A DNA stretch of 64,000 nt from Acinetobacter lwoffii (GTDB lineage Bacteria > Pseudomonadota > Gammaproteobacteria > Pseudomonadales > Moraxellaceae), in contig NZ_CP072552.1 in the NCBI RefSeq assembly GCF_019343495.1, positions 4,403 to 68,402 of the forward strand, in the 5' to 3' direction. Below are positions 7,358 through 16,842 of this stretch, piece by piece. Made by a program: the position numbers and the translations under genes. The notes under the pieces are model-generated. The model worked only from the letters and a program-made list of their open reading frames with translations. It was not told where the DNA came from and ran no database searches. Numbering within the stretch: the stretch's first letter is position 1; the number at the start of each line of letters is the position of its first letter.

Positions 7358-8176
7358 GGCACTGTTGCAAATAGAGATTTGAGTCGATGATGTTTCCTTT
7401 AAAAAGTACTTAGAGACCGAAAACCCTGTTGATTAGACACACTTCACCCTGAGGCTGACCATAATAAAATGACGATGCTTGTCCTTTACGTAGTGCACGC
7501 ATGACTTCAATACCTTTAATTGTGGCATAAGCCGTCTTCATAGATTTGAATCCTAATGTGGCCCTGATGATCCGCTTTAGCTTGCCATGATCACATTCAA
7601 TCACGTTATTTTTATACTTAATCTGCCTGTGCTCAAGGTCTGGTGGACATTTACCTTCCCGTTTTAACCGTGATAAAGCACGTCCATATGTGGGTGCTTT
7701 ATCCGTGTTGATCACTTGTGGAATTTGCCACTTCTTCACATTATTTAAAATTTTTCCAAGAAAACAATATGCTGATTTGGTATTACGTCTAGAAGAAAGA
7801 TAAAAATCAATGGTATCGCCACGTTGATCGACTGCACGATACAGATAAGACCATCGTCCATTCACTTTTACATAGGTTTCATCAATATGCCACGAGCTCA
7901 GATCTGTAGGATTACGCCAATACCAGCGTAAACGTTTTTCTATTTCAGGAGCATAACGTTGAACCCAACGGTAAATAGTCGTGTGATCAACATTCACACC
8001 CCGTTCGGCCAGCATTTCCTGCAGTTCACGATAGCTAATGCCATATTTACAATACCAGCGCACAGCCCAAAGAATGATTTCGCCCTGAAAATGCCGACCA
8101 TGGAAAGGATTCATATGCTGCACCTTTAGCTAAAACAGTCTTCAGCTTACCATTCGTGGTTATTTGCAACAGTGCC
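7358..8176 (-). mobile_element. IS6-family insertion sequence, copy 1
   Basis: 819 bp, with ends GGCACTGTTGCAAATA and TATTTGCAACAGTGCC. Flanking octamers differ (GTTAATCA left, CTTTGGGG right), so it has no target duplication. It therefore marks a recombination or adjacent-deletion boundary rather than a simple insertion. It appears identical to copy 3 at 52706-53524. Confidence 0.93.
7410..8114 (-). CDS. IS6-family transposase (copy 1)
   Basis: 234 residues from MNPFHGRHFQGEIILWAVRW. A short helix-turn-helix (YRELQEMLAERGVNVDHTTI) is followed by the IS6 DDE core: WHIDETYVKVNGRW, VINTDKAPTYGRAL and ECDHGKLKR. The type is IS1006/IS1007/IS1008. These enzymes act by replicative cointegration, which explains same-orientation copies bounding the metal island. 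The protein looks full length. An upstream ATG adds three residues. Confidence 0.93.
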   Translation of the reverse strand: MNPFHGRHFQGEIILWAVRWYCKYGISYRELQEMLAERGVNVDHTTIYRWVQRYAPEIEKRLRWYWRNPTDLSSWHIDETYVKVNGRWSYLYRAVDQRGDTIDFYLSSRRNTKSAYCFLGKILNNVKKWQIPQVINTDKAPTYGRALSRLKREGKCPPDLEHRQIKYKNNVIECDHGKLKRIIRATLGFKSMKTAYATIKGIEVMRALRKGQASSFYYGQPQGEVCLINRVFGL

Positions 8177-8272
8177 CTTTGGGGCATGTGGTACATGAAA
8201 GCCCTATATTTAGCCATAGCAGGTTTAATTGGCTTTGGCATAGCTAAAGCTTTATATCCTGAAGTGATTTAA
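8177..8272 (+). pseudogene. 3' remnant of a membrane-protein gene cut by IS6
   Basis: An open frame from the IS edge to the TAA at 8270 encodes MWYMKALYLAIAGLIGFGIA followed by KALYPEVI, one hydrophobic helix. It looks like the C-terminal end of a lost membrane protein. I do not recognise the parent. Confidence 0.45.
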
Positions 8273-8497
8273 AAAAATTGGATATTTTTATTTAGAAATT
8301 ACATTGTATGTTTACAACATAAATTGAGATATATAAAGATGACCCATTGAAATGGGATTAAAAAAAATACTTTATTTTTAATATTATAATTATATGTAGT
8401 TCAACTAATGGTGTGATAGGTTTTAGTTATAAACTTATTCATTCAGGAATTATATTGCTGAATGAATAAGTCTAATTGATTTATTTATGCAACCCAA
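8273..8497. other. AT-rich non-coding stretch
   Basis: No gene, hairpin or repeat of note was seen before the minus-strand stop codon of the repeat-bearing gene. Confidence 0.5.
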
Positions 8498-8815
8498 CTA
8501 TTCATTTGATTCATTTGATTCATTTGATTCATTTGATTCATTTGATTCATTTGATTCATTTGATTCATTTGATTCATTTGATTCATTTGATTCATTTGAT
8601 TCATTTGATTCATTTGATTCATTTGATTCATTTGATTCATTTGATTCATTTGATTCATTATTTTTAACTTGTTTTTGTTTAGAATTTTCAACTTTAGAAG
8701 CTTTTAAATTCTTTTCAAGAAATAACAAGCCGCCATCTGCATAACTAAAACTTGCGATACTAAAGAATGCACTAATTAACAGTAATTTAGTACAAAATTT
8801 ATTTTTGAATAGCAT
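8498..8815 (-). CDS. Secreted DGGL small protein with C-terminal Asn-Glu-Ser repeats
   Basis: 105 residues. The signal peptide (MLFKNKFCTKLLLISAFFSI, then ASFSYA) is followed by a mature start DGGLLFLEKNLKASK, a Lys-rich linker and 17 tandem NES triplets ending NE. The mature start matches a second small gene at 26007-26135 (DGGLRFLEKNLE), so this is a real small-protein family with a variable repeat tail. A metal-type regulatory dyad sits 72 bp upstream at 8887-8902, and czcD lies just upstream in the same direction. Since the DNA repeat is 9 bp, copy-number change alters tail length without shifting frame. Function unknown. Confidence 0.7.
   Translation of the reverse strand: MLFKNKFCTKLLLISAFFSIASFSYADGGLLFLEKNLKASKVENSKQKQVKNNESNESNESNESNESNESNESNESNESNESNESNESNESNESNESNESNESNE
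8501..8659. repeat. 9-bp tandem repeat (TTCATTTGA, about 17.7 copies)
   Basis: Seventeen complete and identical TTCATTTGA units plus six bases. On the minus strand they encode the NES repeat. All six frames stay open across it, which produces several spurious ORFs. Confidence 0.97.
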
Positions 8816-8886
8816 GTTTATTTACTCTCATTTAATACTTGTTAGATATTCTAACTTTAAAGAATTAACACCCAGAGGACTCATAA

Positions 8887-8902
8887 ATTACATTCTTGTA
8901 AT
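8887..8902 (-). promoter_or_regulatory. Metal-type box upstream of the NES-repeat gene
   Basis: ATTACATTCTTGTAAT: perfect ATTACA-N4-TGTAAT dyad, the same architecture as the boxes before copC, the copper ATPase operon and copA2. A CopR/CzcR-type OmpR-family regulator is the likely binder. Confidence 0.65.
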
Positions 8903-9018
8903 TTTAAAATGTCTCAGGATGGTGTTTAAAGTGCGTGTGATAAATAGAAGTGTAATACAGGAAAATGGTAAGGTTTATCAGCCTAGTCATCTGTCCATTA
9001 TGTAGAAAGAGCAGCACT

Positions 9019-9918
9019 TTAATGTTTATGCTGTTCCAATGTATTACATTCCTTACTTTCTATTTGTAACGTAATTTCAGTAATATTATGATTATGTTTT
9101 AGAACTTCTAAGGCCTTTTGATAGAGCTGATCTGGATTGCTATTCGGAGCAACCAAATGAGCAGTTAAATGAATATTTTTTGAGGATATAGCCCAGACTT
9201 TCAACTGATGAATCCCTTCAACGCCCTCTAGCTTCAATAAATCATTTCTTAACGACTCAATATCAATCTCATCAGGAACTCCTTCAAGCAGAATATTAAT
9301 ACTTTGTTTTAATAAAATCCAAGTTCGAGGTAAGACCCAGAAGCCAATTAACACAGCGATTACGGTATCAACCCACATCCACTGGGTAAAATAAATAACT
9401 ATTCCTCCGATAATCACGCCTATCGATCCTAGAGCATCACTAAGAACTTCTAAATATGCACCTTTTATATTTAGACTTCCTTCAGCACTAGCAGAAAGGA
9501 TTTTCATTGAAATCAAATTTACGACCAAACCAATGACCGCGACAATCATCATTTCAACACTTTGAATTTCAGCAGGGTTCGTAAAACGTTGATAAGCTTC
9601 ATATACAATATATATTGCTACCACAAAAAGCATCACCGCATTAAACAGAGCCGCTAAAATTTCAAATCGCTGATAGCCAAAAGTTCTTTTATCATCTGCG
9701 GCTTTTTTACCAATTTTGATAGCGGCAAGAGCAATAGCTAAAGCGGCTACATCAGTAAACATATGAGCTGCATCAGATAACAAAGCCAAACTTTGGGTAA
9801 TAAAAGCAGCGACAACTTCTACTATTAAAAAAGTAGTCGTTAAACCTAAGGCAACCATTAACTTCTTACTATTTTCTTCAGTAACAACCGCATGGCTATG
9901 ATCATGATGTTCTGACAT
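9019..9918 (-). CDS. czcD: Cation diffusion facilitator CzcD
   Basis: 299-residue CDF antiporter exporting Zn/Cd/Co from the cytosol. A His-rich N-terminus (SEHHDHSH) is followed by six membrane helices. Metal-site motifs are LLSDAAHMFTDVAAL in helix 2 and YLEVLSDALGSIGVI in helix 5. A cytoplasmic ferredoxin-like domain starts at about residue 205 and the His-containing tail is EQHKH. It lies 86 bp after czcA in the same direction and is probably co-transcribed with czcICBA. A decayed copy of its 5' end sits at 26255-26390. Confidence 0.95.
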   Translation of the reverse strand: MSEHHDHSHAVVTEENSKKLMVALGLTTTFLIVEVVAAFITQSLALLSDAAHMFTDVAALAIALAAIKIGKKAADDKRTFGYQRFEILAALFNAVMLFVVAIYIVYEAYQRFTNPAEIQSVEMMIVAVIGLVVNLISMKILSASAEGSLNIKGAYLEVLSDALGSIGVIIGGIVIYFTQWMWVDTVIAVLIGFWVLPRTWILLKQSINILLEGVPDEIDIESLRNDLLKLEGVEGIHQLKVWAISSKNIHLTAHLVAPNSNPDQLYQKALEVLKHNHNITEITLQIESKECNTLEQHKH

Positions 9919-10004
9919 AAAATATTTTCCTTATTCTATTTATGATGAGCAGAGATATTGGATAACAGCCAATATCTCTGCTGTAAATCGACTAATCTAT
10001 TGGA

Positions 10005-13000
10005 TTAAGAAACTTTCTTTTCATTCATCCAGCGGTACAGTACGGGCAATAAAACCAATGTAAGCAGGGTAGAGGAGATAATTCCTCCAATAACCACTGT
10101 TGCTAAAGGTCTCTGTACTTCTGCCCCAGTTCCGGTTGCCAAAGCCATCGGGACAAACCCAAGGGACGCCACACAAGCGGTCATCAGCACAGGTCTAAGA
10201 CGCAAAATTGCACCCTGCCACGTTGCATAATAAAGGTCATATTGTTGTCGCAACTCTTTGATAAAGGTAAGCATGACTAAGCCATTCAGTACAGCCACCC
10301 CCGATAGTGCAATGAAGCCAACCCCTGCTGACATGGATAATGGAATGTCACGCAACCACAACGCGATTAAGCCTCCACATAAGGCAAACGGTACACCACT
10401 AAAGACCAGTAAGCTTTCTTTGATATTATGGAATACAGCCATCAATAAAATAAAGATCGTCAACAATGCGAGCGGAACCACCAATTGCATACGTGCTTTT
10501 GCAGACATCAGATTTTGAAATTGACCGCCATAATCTATCCAATAACCGCTTGGTAATTCTTGTTTGGATAACGTGCTCTGAAGCTCTGTTACGAATGAGC
10601 CTAAATCACGTCCTTCTACATTTGCAGTAATAACCACTCGACGTTTACCATTTTCACGGCTGACCTGATTAATACCCAGGATATTTTCAACGCGTGCCAC
10701 ATCTTGCAGTTGGACTAAACCACCATTCGGCAATTGAATAGGAAGTACCGCTAACTGTTCAGGACTACGCTGGGATTCATCTAGACGGATGACAAAATCA
10801 AAACGCTTGTCTCCCTGTAAAATTGTTCCAACATTCTGGCCACCGACACTTGTAGCTACCAGATCCTGAATTGCTCTTACCGACAAGCCATATTGTGCAG
10901 CTCTGGACTTATCCACCTCTACATTCAACAAGGGTAAGCCACTGGTCTGTTCTACATTAACGGCTGTCGCGCCTGAAATTGAGTTAATTTTTTGAGAAAT
11001 TTTATTCGCTTCGCGATTTAGAATCTCCATGTCATCACCAAATAATTTGACACCCACATCACTTCGCACCCCTGAAATTAACTCGTTAAAGCGCAGTTCA
11101 ATGGGTTGCGAGAACTCACTGTTATTTCCCGGCAATGTCGCTAAGAAAGTAATCATTCTTTGGCGAAGCTCATCAATCGTTTGTTTTGGATCAGGCCATT
11201 CATCATGAGGTTTTAACAGTACCACGCCATCTGAAATGTTGGGTGGCATAACATCTGTGGCCACTTCTGCTGTACCGGTACGAGCAAAGATCGCTTTAAT
11301 TTCAGGAAATTCTTTCAACAGTAACTTTTCAGTATTTTCCTGCATTCTCAGTGACTGTTCTAACCCTGTACTTGGGGAACGCATTTGCTGAACAGCAAAA
11401 TCACCTTCACCCAGTTGAGGTGCAAACTCGCTACCTGTTTGAGTGGCTAGCACGCCCGTAAGCACTAAAATACAGGCAGCCACAATAGTCACAAATAAAC
11501 GAAGCTCATAGGCTTTATCTAAAAGCAGTTCATATTTGGTTTTAAGCCAATGCATCCAGCGACTTTCGGTTTCCTTGACTTCTCCAGTGACAAATAGGGC
11601 AACTGCGGCTGGCACAAAAGTGACAGATAAAATCATGGCCCCAATTAAAGCCAGTACAACAGTCATTGCCATAGGATGGAAAAGTTTGGCTTCTACACCC
11701 GTCAGGGTAAAGATAGGTAGATAAACCACCAAAATAATTAACTGTCCAAAAATCAGAGGACGACGCGCCTGTTTTGCAGCCAAGAAGACTTCTTTAAATC
11801 TTTCAGAACGGCTAAGTAAACCACCTTTCAGCTTCTGAGCTTCTGCTAGCCGACGGATACAGTTTTCTACAATAACCACTGCACCATCAATAATAATACC
11901 GAAGTCCAGTGCCCCTAAACTCATCAGATTTGCACTAATCTTCTGCTCTGCCATTCCCGTCAAGGTAAACAGCATTGACAGTGGAATAACGCAAGCCGTG
12001 ATCAGCGCAGCACGGAAATTACCTAGAAAGAGAAATAAAATAACAATGACGAGGATTGCACCCTCAATCAAATTTTTCTGAACGGTTTTGATCGCCCGAT
12101 CAACCAAATGCGTACGGTCATACACAGTCTCAATCACCACACCTTTAGGTAGCGATTGCTGGATCGATTGCACCTTTTCATCAATGGCTTGAGCAACGGT
12201 ACGGCTATTTTCTCCCATCATCATCATGGCAATACCCAATACAGTTTCTTCACCATTATAGGTTGCAGCCCCTGTTCTCAAGTCATGACCAATTGAGACA
12301 TTGGCGACATCTGCCACCCGAATCGGATAGCCGTTTTTATTGGCAATACTGATGTTCTGGATATCTTCAATCGTGTTTAAAGTGCCGGGAACACGAACCG
12401 TTAGCTGTTGTCCATTTTTCTCAATATAGCCAGCACCACGGTTTTCATTATTCTCTGTTAAGGCAGTTTGTAAATCAGACAAAGGAATTTGCAATTGTTG
12501 CAATCGGTTCAGATCCGGGGCAACCACATAGGTTTTATTAAAGCCACCAATGCTGTTGATCTCCGCAACGCCTTTTACGCGCTGTAATTGTGGCCTTACA
12601 ATCCAATCCTGAATTTCACGTAAATCCATAGCCGAATAAGCGGTCCCATCCGGTTTTTTAGCATTTGGTTCGGCTTTAATCACCCATTGATAGATTTCAC
12701 CTAAACCTGTCGAAATAGGTGACATGTTAGGTTGCACATCTTCAGGCATTTCTCCCATTGCTTCTTGCAAGCGCTGGTTGATAAGCTGTCTGGCCCAGTA
12801 AATATCCGTGCCATCTTCAAAAATGATGGTCACTTGCGATAAGCCGTAGCGTGAAATAGAACGGGTTTGTTCCATTTTCGGCATGCCTGACATGGCATTC
12901 TCGATTGGATATGTAATCCGCTGTTCCATTTCTAAAGCCGTAAAACCATTGGCTGAAGTGTTAATCTGCACCTGAGTATTGGTAATATCTGGTACAGCAT

Positions 13001-13163
13001 CAATCGGTAACTTTTGATAACTATAAATACCAATAGCAATCCAAGCCGCAATAAACAGCATGACCCAGATTGCGTTATGGATAGAAAACTGGATCAGTCG
13101 ATCAAACAGTCCTTCAGGTTTTACCGATTCGTGGTCTGGAATTTGAGGAGTTTCAGTGCTCAT
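10005..13163 (-). CDS. czcA: Heavy-metal efflux RND transporter CzcA
   Basis: 1052 residues, the normal HME-RND length. It is the inner-membrane proton-driven pump of the CzcCBA tripartite system for Co/Zn/Cd. The N-terminal helix (NAIWVMLFIAAWIAIG) and large periplasmic loops are present, as is the helix-4 motif GALDFGIIIDGAVVIVEN, whose two Asp and one Glu form the proton relay of HME pumps. The start overlaps the czcB stop by 11 bp, indicating coupling. Substrate (Zn/Co/Cd rather than Cu/Ag) is inferred from the DFGIIIDGAVVIVEN motif and the czcD/czcI neighbours. Confidence 0.95.
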   Translation of the reverse strand: MSTETPQIPDHESVKPEGLFDRLIQFSIHNAIWVMLFIAAWIAIGIYSYQKLPIDAVPDITNTQVQINTSANGFTALEMEQRITYPIENAMSGMPKMEQTRSISRYGLSQVTIIFEDGTDIYWARQLINQRLQEAMGEMPEDVQPNMSPISTGLGEIYQWVIKAEPNAKKPDGTAYSAMDLREIQDWIVRPQLQRVKGVAEINSIGGFNKTYVVAPDLNRLQQLQIPLSDLQTALTENNENRGAGYIEKNGQQLTVRVPGTLNTIEDIQNISIANKNGYPIRVADVANVSIGHDLRTGAATYNGEETVLGIAMMMMGENSRTVAQAIDEKVQSIQQSLPKGVVIETVYDRTHLVDRAIKTVQKNLIEGAILVIVILFLFLGNFRAALITACVIPLSMLFTLTGMAEQKISANLMSLGALDFGIIIDGAVVIVENCIRRLAEAQKLKGGLLSRSERFKEVFLAAKQARRPLIFGQLIILVVYLPIFTLTGVEAKLFHPMAMTVVLALIGAMILSVTFVPAAVALFVTGEVKETESRWMHWLKTKYELLLDKAYELRLFVTIVAACILVLTGVLATQTGSEFAPQLGEGDFAVQQMRSPSTGLEQSLRMQENTEKLLLKEFPEIKAIFARTGTAEVATDVMPPNISDGVVLLKPHDEWPDPKQTIDELRQRMITFLATLPGNNSEFSQPIELRFNELISGVRSDVGVKLFGDDMEILNREANKISQKINSISGATAVNVEQTSGLPLLNVEVDKSRAAQYGLSVRAIQDLVATSVGGQNVGTILQGDKRFDFVIRLDESQRSPEQLAVLPIQLPNGGLVQLQDVARVENILGINQVSRENGKRRVVITANVEGRDLGSFVTELQSTLSKQELPSGYWIDYGGQFQNLMSAKARMQLVVPLALLTIFILLMAVFHNIKESLLVFSGVPFALCGGLIALWLRDIPLSMSAGVGFIALSGVAVLNGLVMLTFIKELRQQYDLYYATWQGAILRLRPVLMTACVASLGFVPMALATGTGAEVQRPLATVVIGGIISSTLLTLVLLPVLYRWMNEKKVS

Positions 13164-14388
13164 GTGAAGCCTCTCCTTTTTCCAGCTCGGATTTCAGTAA
13201 AAAACTGCCTTGAGCGGCATATTTTTGTCCCTGACTAAGCCCACTCACCACTTCAATCCATTGGCTCTCCCCAGATGATTGCCCTAATTTCACAGGTTGC
13301 GGACTGAATTCAACTTTTTGTCCATGCTGAGTGGCGACAAAAACCACATCTTTTCCATCGACATTCTGAACTGCGGACTTAAGTACCCGTAATGCGGTAC
13401 TTTCACTCCGTTGTTGCAACTGTACGTTCACCATCAAGTTTGGACGTAATTCGGTTGCATTCGATTCAACTTTTGCTCGCACCTGAAGACGACCTGTTTG
13501 AATATCCGCTTCAGTATTTAAAGTCTGAATAACAGCTTGATAAACCTTTTCTGTTTGCAAGGATTTAAATTCGATCTTTTGATTCGGGGCTAAGCCCATA
13601 ATTTCAGAATTTGGAACAATAAACTCAAGCCAGAGTTGATCTAACCGGTCTATCGTAAAGAGTTGATCGGCTAACTGAACATTTTCCCCGAGAACCAAAT
13701 CCTTTTTACTGATCACGCCAGAAATGGGAGCTTTCAAAATATAGCGTCCGTTACTGGCATTCACTGCACCAAATGCACTTAAACGTGATTGGGCCGCTTG
13801 AACCTGAATTTGTGCCCGTTTATAGCTGTTATAAGCACGTTGATAGTCCTGTTTTGCTGAAATGCCCTGTGACCAAAGCTGACGCTCACGATCATAGTCT
13901 TGTTTCGCCAGTTCAAGGTTGGTTTGTTCAATTTTAAGATTGGCCTGCTGATCAACTAGATCAGGAACAAGCAACGCAGCCAAAGGCTGTCCTTTCTGAA
14001 CTTTTTGACCGAGTTCTACATAGACATTTTCTACATGACCACTAAAACTCGGTGAGACGTGCGCTTGCTGGTCAGTATTCACATTCAGTTTGGCAGGATA
14101 AGAACTTAATTTAACCACCGGGCCTTGATCGACCGCTGATAATTGTATGCCCTGTTCCACCAGTTGCTTGGCAGTCAGGCTCACACCTTCTGCATGCTCT
14201 TCGGTTTCACCGCCATGTTCTTCTCCGCTTTCTTCCTCTGCATGTTCATCTGATGTTTCCGATTTATTCTTACCAGTTAAGATCAAAAAAATACTGAGGA
14301 GTACGGTAGCGCCGATAACCAAACTAATCAGTAGAGGTTGAGAGATTTTTCCGCTCTGTTTTTTTAAGCTGTTTTTAAGATCGAACAT
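13153..14388 (-). CDS. czcB: Membrane fusion protein CzcB
   Basis: About 411 residues from MFDLKNSLKK, chosen because GGGGGAAATTAAC precedes this ATG; a longer frame runs into czcC. One N-terminal membrane anchor (LLISLVIGATVLLSIFLILT) is followed by an acidic His tract (DEHAEEESGEEHGGETEEHA) likely to bind metal. Lipoyl and coiled-coil hairpin segments (about residues 110-220) and beta-barrel domains complete the adaptor fold. It links CzcA to the outer-membrane factor CzcC. It begins one base after the czcC stop. Confidence 0.93.
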   Translation of the reverse strand: MFDLKNSLKKQSGKISQPLLISLVIGATVLLSIFLILTGKNKSETSDEHAEEESGEEHGGETEEHAEGVSLTAKQLVEQGIQLSAVDQGPVVKLSSYPAKLNVNTDQQAHVSPSFSGHVENVYVELGQKVQKGQPLAALLVPDLVDQQANLKIEQTNLELAKQDYDRERQLWSQGISAKQDYQRAYNSYKRAQIQVQAAQSRLSAFGAVNASNGRYILKAPISGVISKKDLVLGENVQLADQLFTIDRLDQLWLEFIVPNSEIMGLAPNQKIEFKSLQTEKVYQAVIQTLNTEADIQTGRLQVRAKVESNATELRPNLMVNVQLQQRSESTALRVLKSAVQNVDGKDVVFVATQHGQKVEFSPQPVKLGQSSGESQWIEVVSGLSQGQKYAAQGSFLLKSELEKGEASHEH

Positions 14389-14389
14389 G

Positions 14390-15757
14390 TTAATTTCCCC
14401 CACCAATGACAGGCATGGCCTGTATGTCTTGCCATAAGTTTTGATTGATTTGTGCAATAGCATCTTTCGACATGACTTCACTTGGGCTAATGCCTAAGCT
14501 CAAACTTTCTGCTTCAATGGCCTTTTGCCAGCCATCCCGTAACAACTGGACTTTACGCAGACGGATGTCTTGTAATTGAAGCGTGGCTTGCTGAACATCG
14601 GTTAAAGCAAACTTGCCTGCCAAGAAACCTTGTAGCGTCTTACTTTGAACTTGAGTCGCCAAAGGAATTTGAGTCTCGTCAACGACTTTGAATTGCAGCT
14701 CTAAACCCTGCAACTCGGTTAAAATTGTGCCTATTTGCAGCGCATTTTGCTTCAGATAAAACTCTTTCTGACGCTCTAATAAGTTCATTTTTTCTTGCGC
14801 GATTTTTATGCCATTTTGCTGACGATCGAAAATATTAAGCGGTACACTGACTCCGACTACTAATTGATTTTGTGTGGAGTTTTCCAAGGATTGGGTGCGG
14901 TTGACACCTAGGTTTAAAGTGGGGTTAGGACGTGCCTTTGCCCTTAGTTGATCAACCGTTGCTTGAGACTCTAATACCAGTAAAGCTCGATATTTCTCAA
15001 CGTAGTTTTCCGCTAAATATTCTTGAACCTGTTCATGAGTCGATTTTGGCCAGAGCTTTTGTGAAGAGAGGTTTACCTGCAATGACTTATCAGACGTACC
15101 CCATAAATTTGATAATTGTTGGGTGGCCACTTGTACCTGTAAGTCTGCCTGTCTAAAAAGACGGATATTTTCAGCATGGCTTAAACGTGCGCGATTTACA
15201 TCTACTTGGGCAATACTGCCTGCATTAAAGCGCTTTTCGATTGCTTGAAGGTTTTCTTGGCTCACCCGAAGTTGTTCATTGACAATGTTTTTTTCAAGTT
15301 CAGCAATGGCCAGTTGTGACCATACATATTTCACTGCAAGCTCAATTTGTGCTTGATAAATCTTCTGTTTCAGCGCTGTTTTATCTGTAGAGAGACTGGC
15401 TAATTTTTGGTTTGCTCTTCGCTCACCAAAAATATCCAAGGGTTGTGATATGCCAATGGTAAGCTCTTTTTCATTATTTGAACCAAATCCCGTTTGTTCA
15501 ACTGACAGTTCAGGATTTTTAAACAGCTTACTTTGCTGAAGATTCGTGGCATTAATGCTGTTTTGCGTTTCCCAGAAATTTTGGGACGCTTGATATTGGT
15601 TAACCTGCTCAATAGCTTGCTGCAGCGTTAAATCTTGAGTACTGGCGACTACGGAAGTACTGAAGCTGATCATTGCAGATAGCAAGATACCGCTACCTAA
15701 GGCTGACCAGGATAAATTCAGGATGGAGGTATCCTGATGTAATTTGTTTTTTGACAT
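14390..15757 (-). CDS. czcC: Outer-membrane factor CzcC
   Basis: 455-residue TolC-like protein (OEP family). It has a signal region followed by two repeats of long amphipathic helices (for example EQVNQYQASQNFWETQNSIN and RFNAGSIAQVDVNRARLSHA), as expected for the exit duct of the CzcCBA pump. It lies between czcI and czcB with one-base spacing to czcB. The alternative ATG choices differ only before the hydrophobic signal. Confidence 0.92.
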   Translation of the reverse strand: MSKNKLHQDTSILNLSWSALGSGILLSAMISFSTSVVASTQDLTLQQAIEQVNQYQASQNFWETQNSINATNLQQSKLFKNPELSVEQTGFGSNNEKELTIGISQPLDIFGERRANQKLASLSTDKTALKQKIYQAQIELAVKYVWSQLAIAELEKNIVNEQLRVSQENLQAIEKRFNAGSIAQVDVNRARLSHAENIRLFRQADLQVQVATQQLSNLWGTSDKSLQVNLSSQKLWPKSTHEQVQEYLAENYVEKYRALLVLESQATVDQLRAKARPNPTLNLGVNRTQSLENSTQNQLVVGVSVPLNIFDRQQNGIKIAQEKMNLLERQKEFYLKQNALQIGTILTELQGLELQFKVVDETQIPLATQVQSKTLQGFLAGKFALTDVQQATLQLQDIRLRKVQLLRDGWQKAIEAESLSLGISPSEVMSKDAIAQINQNLWQDIQAMPVIGGGN

Positions 15758-15806
15758 GAAAATGCCCCACGCATAATGAAATTAGGAGTGGTGGGCTTTT
15801 ATAAGA

Positions 15807-16217
15807 CTACCCCACCAATAGTAGGGGCAAATCGGGAGGCGGGGTTAATTGATCCAGATAAGGGGGTTTATAAAAAGTTATTCCCAAATAAGTTGGGGTA
15901 ATGCCGGTCTCAAAATTAGCTTTAAGCTTCAGATCATCGGGTGGGTCAATCTGAATCACGATTGTATTTGAGAAATGACTGCACTTTTCGTTAAAACAAA
16001 CCTTCTGACAATAGTCATAGATTTCTTTATAGTTTTCTAGGGAATAAAGTGCTTGACGAGGACTATCACTCTTTTCGTCTAAATCGATTGGATTAGAGAG
16101 TATTGAATTGGGTATGTTTGGCATTTCATGCAGACAAGCAGCCTCTGCCACACTCCAAATATTCTGGAATGTGAATAAGAGTACCAATATCTGGATTAGA
16201 AATGTTTTTCTCTTCAT
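15807..16217 (-). CDS. czcI: CzcI-like small exported protein
   Basis: About 136 residues with a signal peptide (MKRKTFLIQILVLLFTFQNI, cleavage near AEA-ACL). Cysteines occur in YDYCQKVCFNEKCSH, and the C-terminus is proline-rich (YKPPYLDQLTPPPDLPLLLVG), a hallmark of CzcI family members. As the first gene before czcCBA it matches the czcI position in other czc operons, where it has a regulatory or binding role. I placed the start at the second Met (16217), directly before the signal peptide. Confidence 0.8.
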   Translation of the reverse strand: MKRKTFLIQILVLLFTFQNIWSVAEAACLHEMPNIPNSILSNPIDLDEKSDSPRQALYSLENYKEIYDYCQKVCFNEKCSHFSNTIVIQIDPPDDLKLKANFETGITPTYLGITFYKPPYLDQLTPPPDLPLLLVG

Positions 16218-16359
16218 ACACAAATCTGTATTTAAAACACCAATCGGAAGCTAACCAAAGCTATCTAAGATCTGATCACAAAATTTAAGTCACCTTAATC
16301 TTTTTGCAGCCTTAAGTAAAGATATACAGAGTTTTTGAAAAAAGCATAGGTCTAGATAA

Positions 16360-16752
16360 TCAAGCTAGATTTTTTAGAACTCCACATTGGTCAATTGTAC
16401 ATAAACCATCACAAGTACCTCTTAAATCAGATAATTGTTCAATAAGCTTTTGTTGCTTGATTATATTTTCTCTGATAGCACTGACATGTAAGTCAATTAA
16501 TTCATTCACATCTGAACAATTTTTCTTGGGATTATCTTTATAGGTGAGTAATTGACGAATTTCATTCAAACTCATATTTAAAGTTCGGCAATTCAAAATA
16601 AACTTAATTCGCTCAACATAGCCTATATCGTAAAGGCGGTAATTTCCTTCCGTTCTTTCGGGTTCCGGAATTAAACCTTCCTTTTCATAAAACCTAATTG
16701 TTAATACTGAACATGAGGTTTTTTTAGAGAGTTCACCAATTTTTAAATGCAT
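16360..16752 (-). CDS. MerR-family Cd/Pb-type regulator (CadR/PbrR-like)
   Basis: About 130 residues from MHLKIGELSKKTSCSVLTIR: winged-helix DNA-binding domain (to about 70), dimerisation helix and a Cys-bearing C-terminus (TCDGLCTIDQCGVL) resembling Cd/Pb sensors. Cys near residue 57 (LNCRTLNMSL) is the third usual ligand. A longer frame to 16812 would overlap the divergent promoter, so the ATG at 16752 is preferred. It is transcribed divergently from the CDF-feoAB operon through a 19-bp-spaced promoter with a dyad, the hallmark of MerR control. The effector could be Cd, Pb or Zn. Confidence 0.88.
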   Translation of the reverse strand: MHLKIGELSKKTSCSVLTIRFYEKEGLIPEPERTEGNYRLYDIGYVERIKFILNCRTLNMSLNEIRQLLTYKDNPKKNCSDVNELIDLHVSAIRENIIKQQKLIEQLSDLRGTCDGLCTIDQCGVLKNLA

Positions 16753-16775
16753 TGAGTTGGTATTTCCAAAAAATC

Positions 16776-16806
16776 TTGACTCTATAGTAACTATAGGGAT
16801 TCTAAT
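16776..16806 (+). promoter_or_regulatory. MerR-type promoter for the CDF-feoAB operon
   Basis: TTGACT, 19-bp spacer, TCTAAT. The spacer holds the dyad CTATAGT / ACTATAG. An over-long spacer containing a palindrome is diagnostic of MerR-family activated promoters, and it sits between the regulator and its divergent target. Confidence 0.85.
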
Positions 16807-16842
16807 ATTCAAAGTTTATAAATTTTTTTAATGGGTATAATT

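Noticed and set aside
8476..8744. Frames encoding Ile-His-Leu, Met-Asn-Gln and Phe-Asp-Ser repeats
   Set aside because: All frames are open across the 9-bp repeat; only the frame with a signal peptide, DGGL segment and operator is credible.
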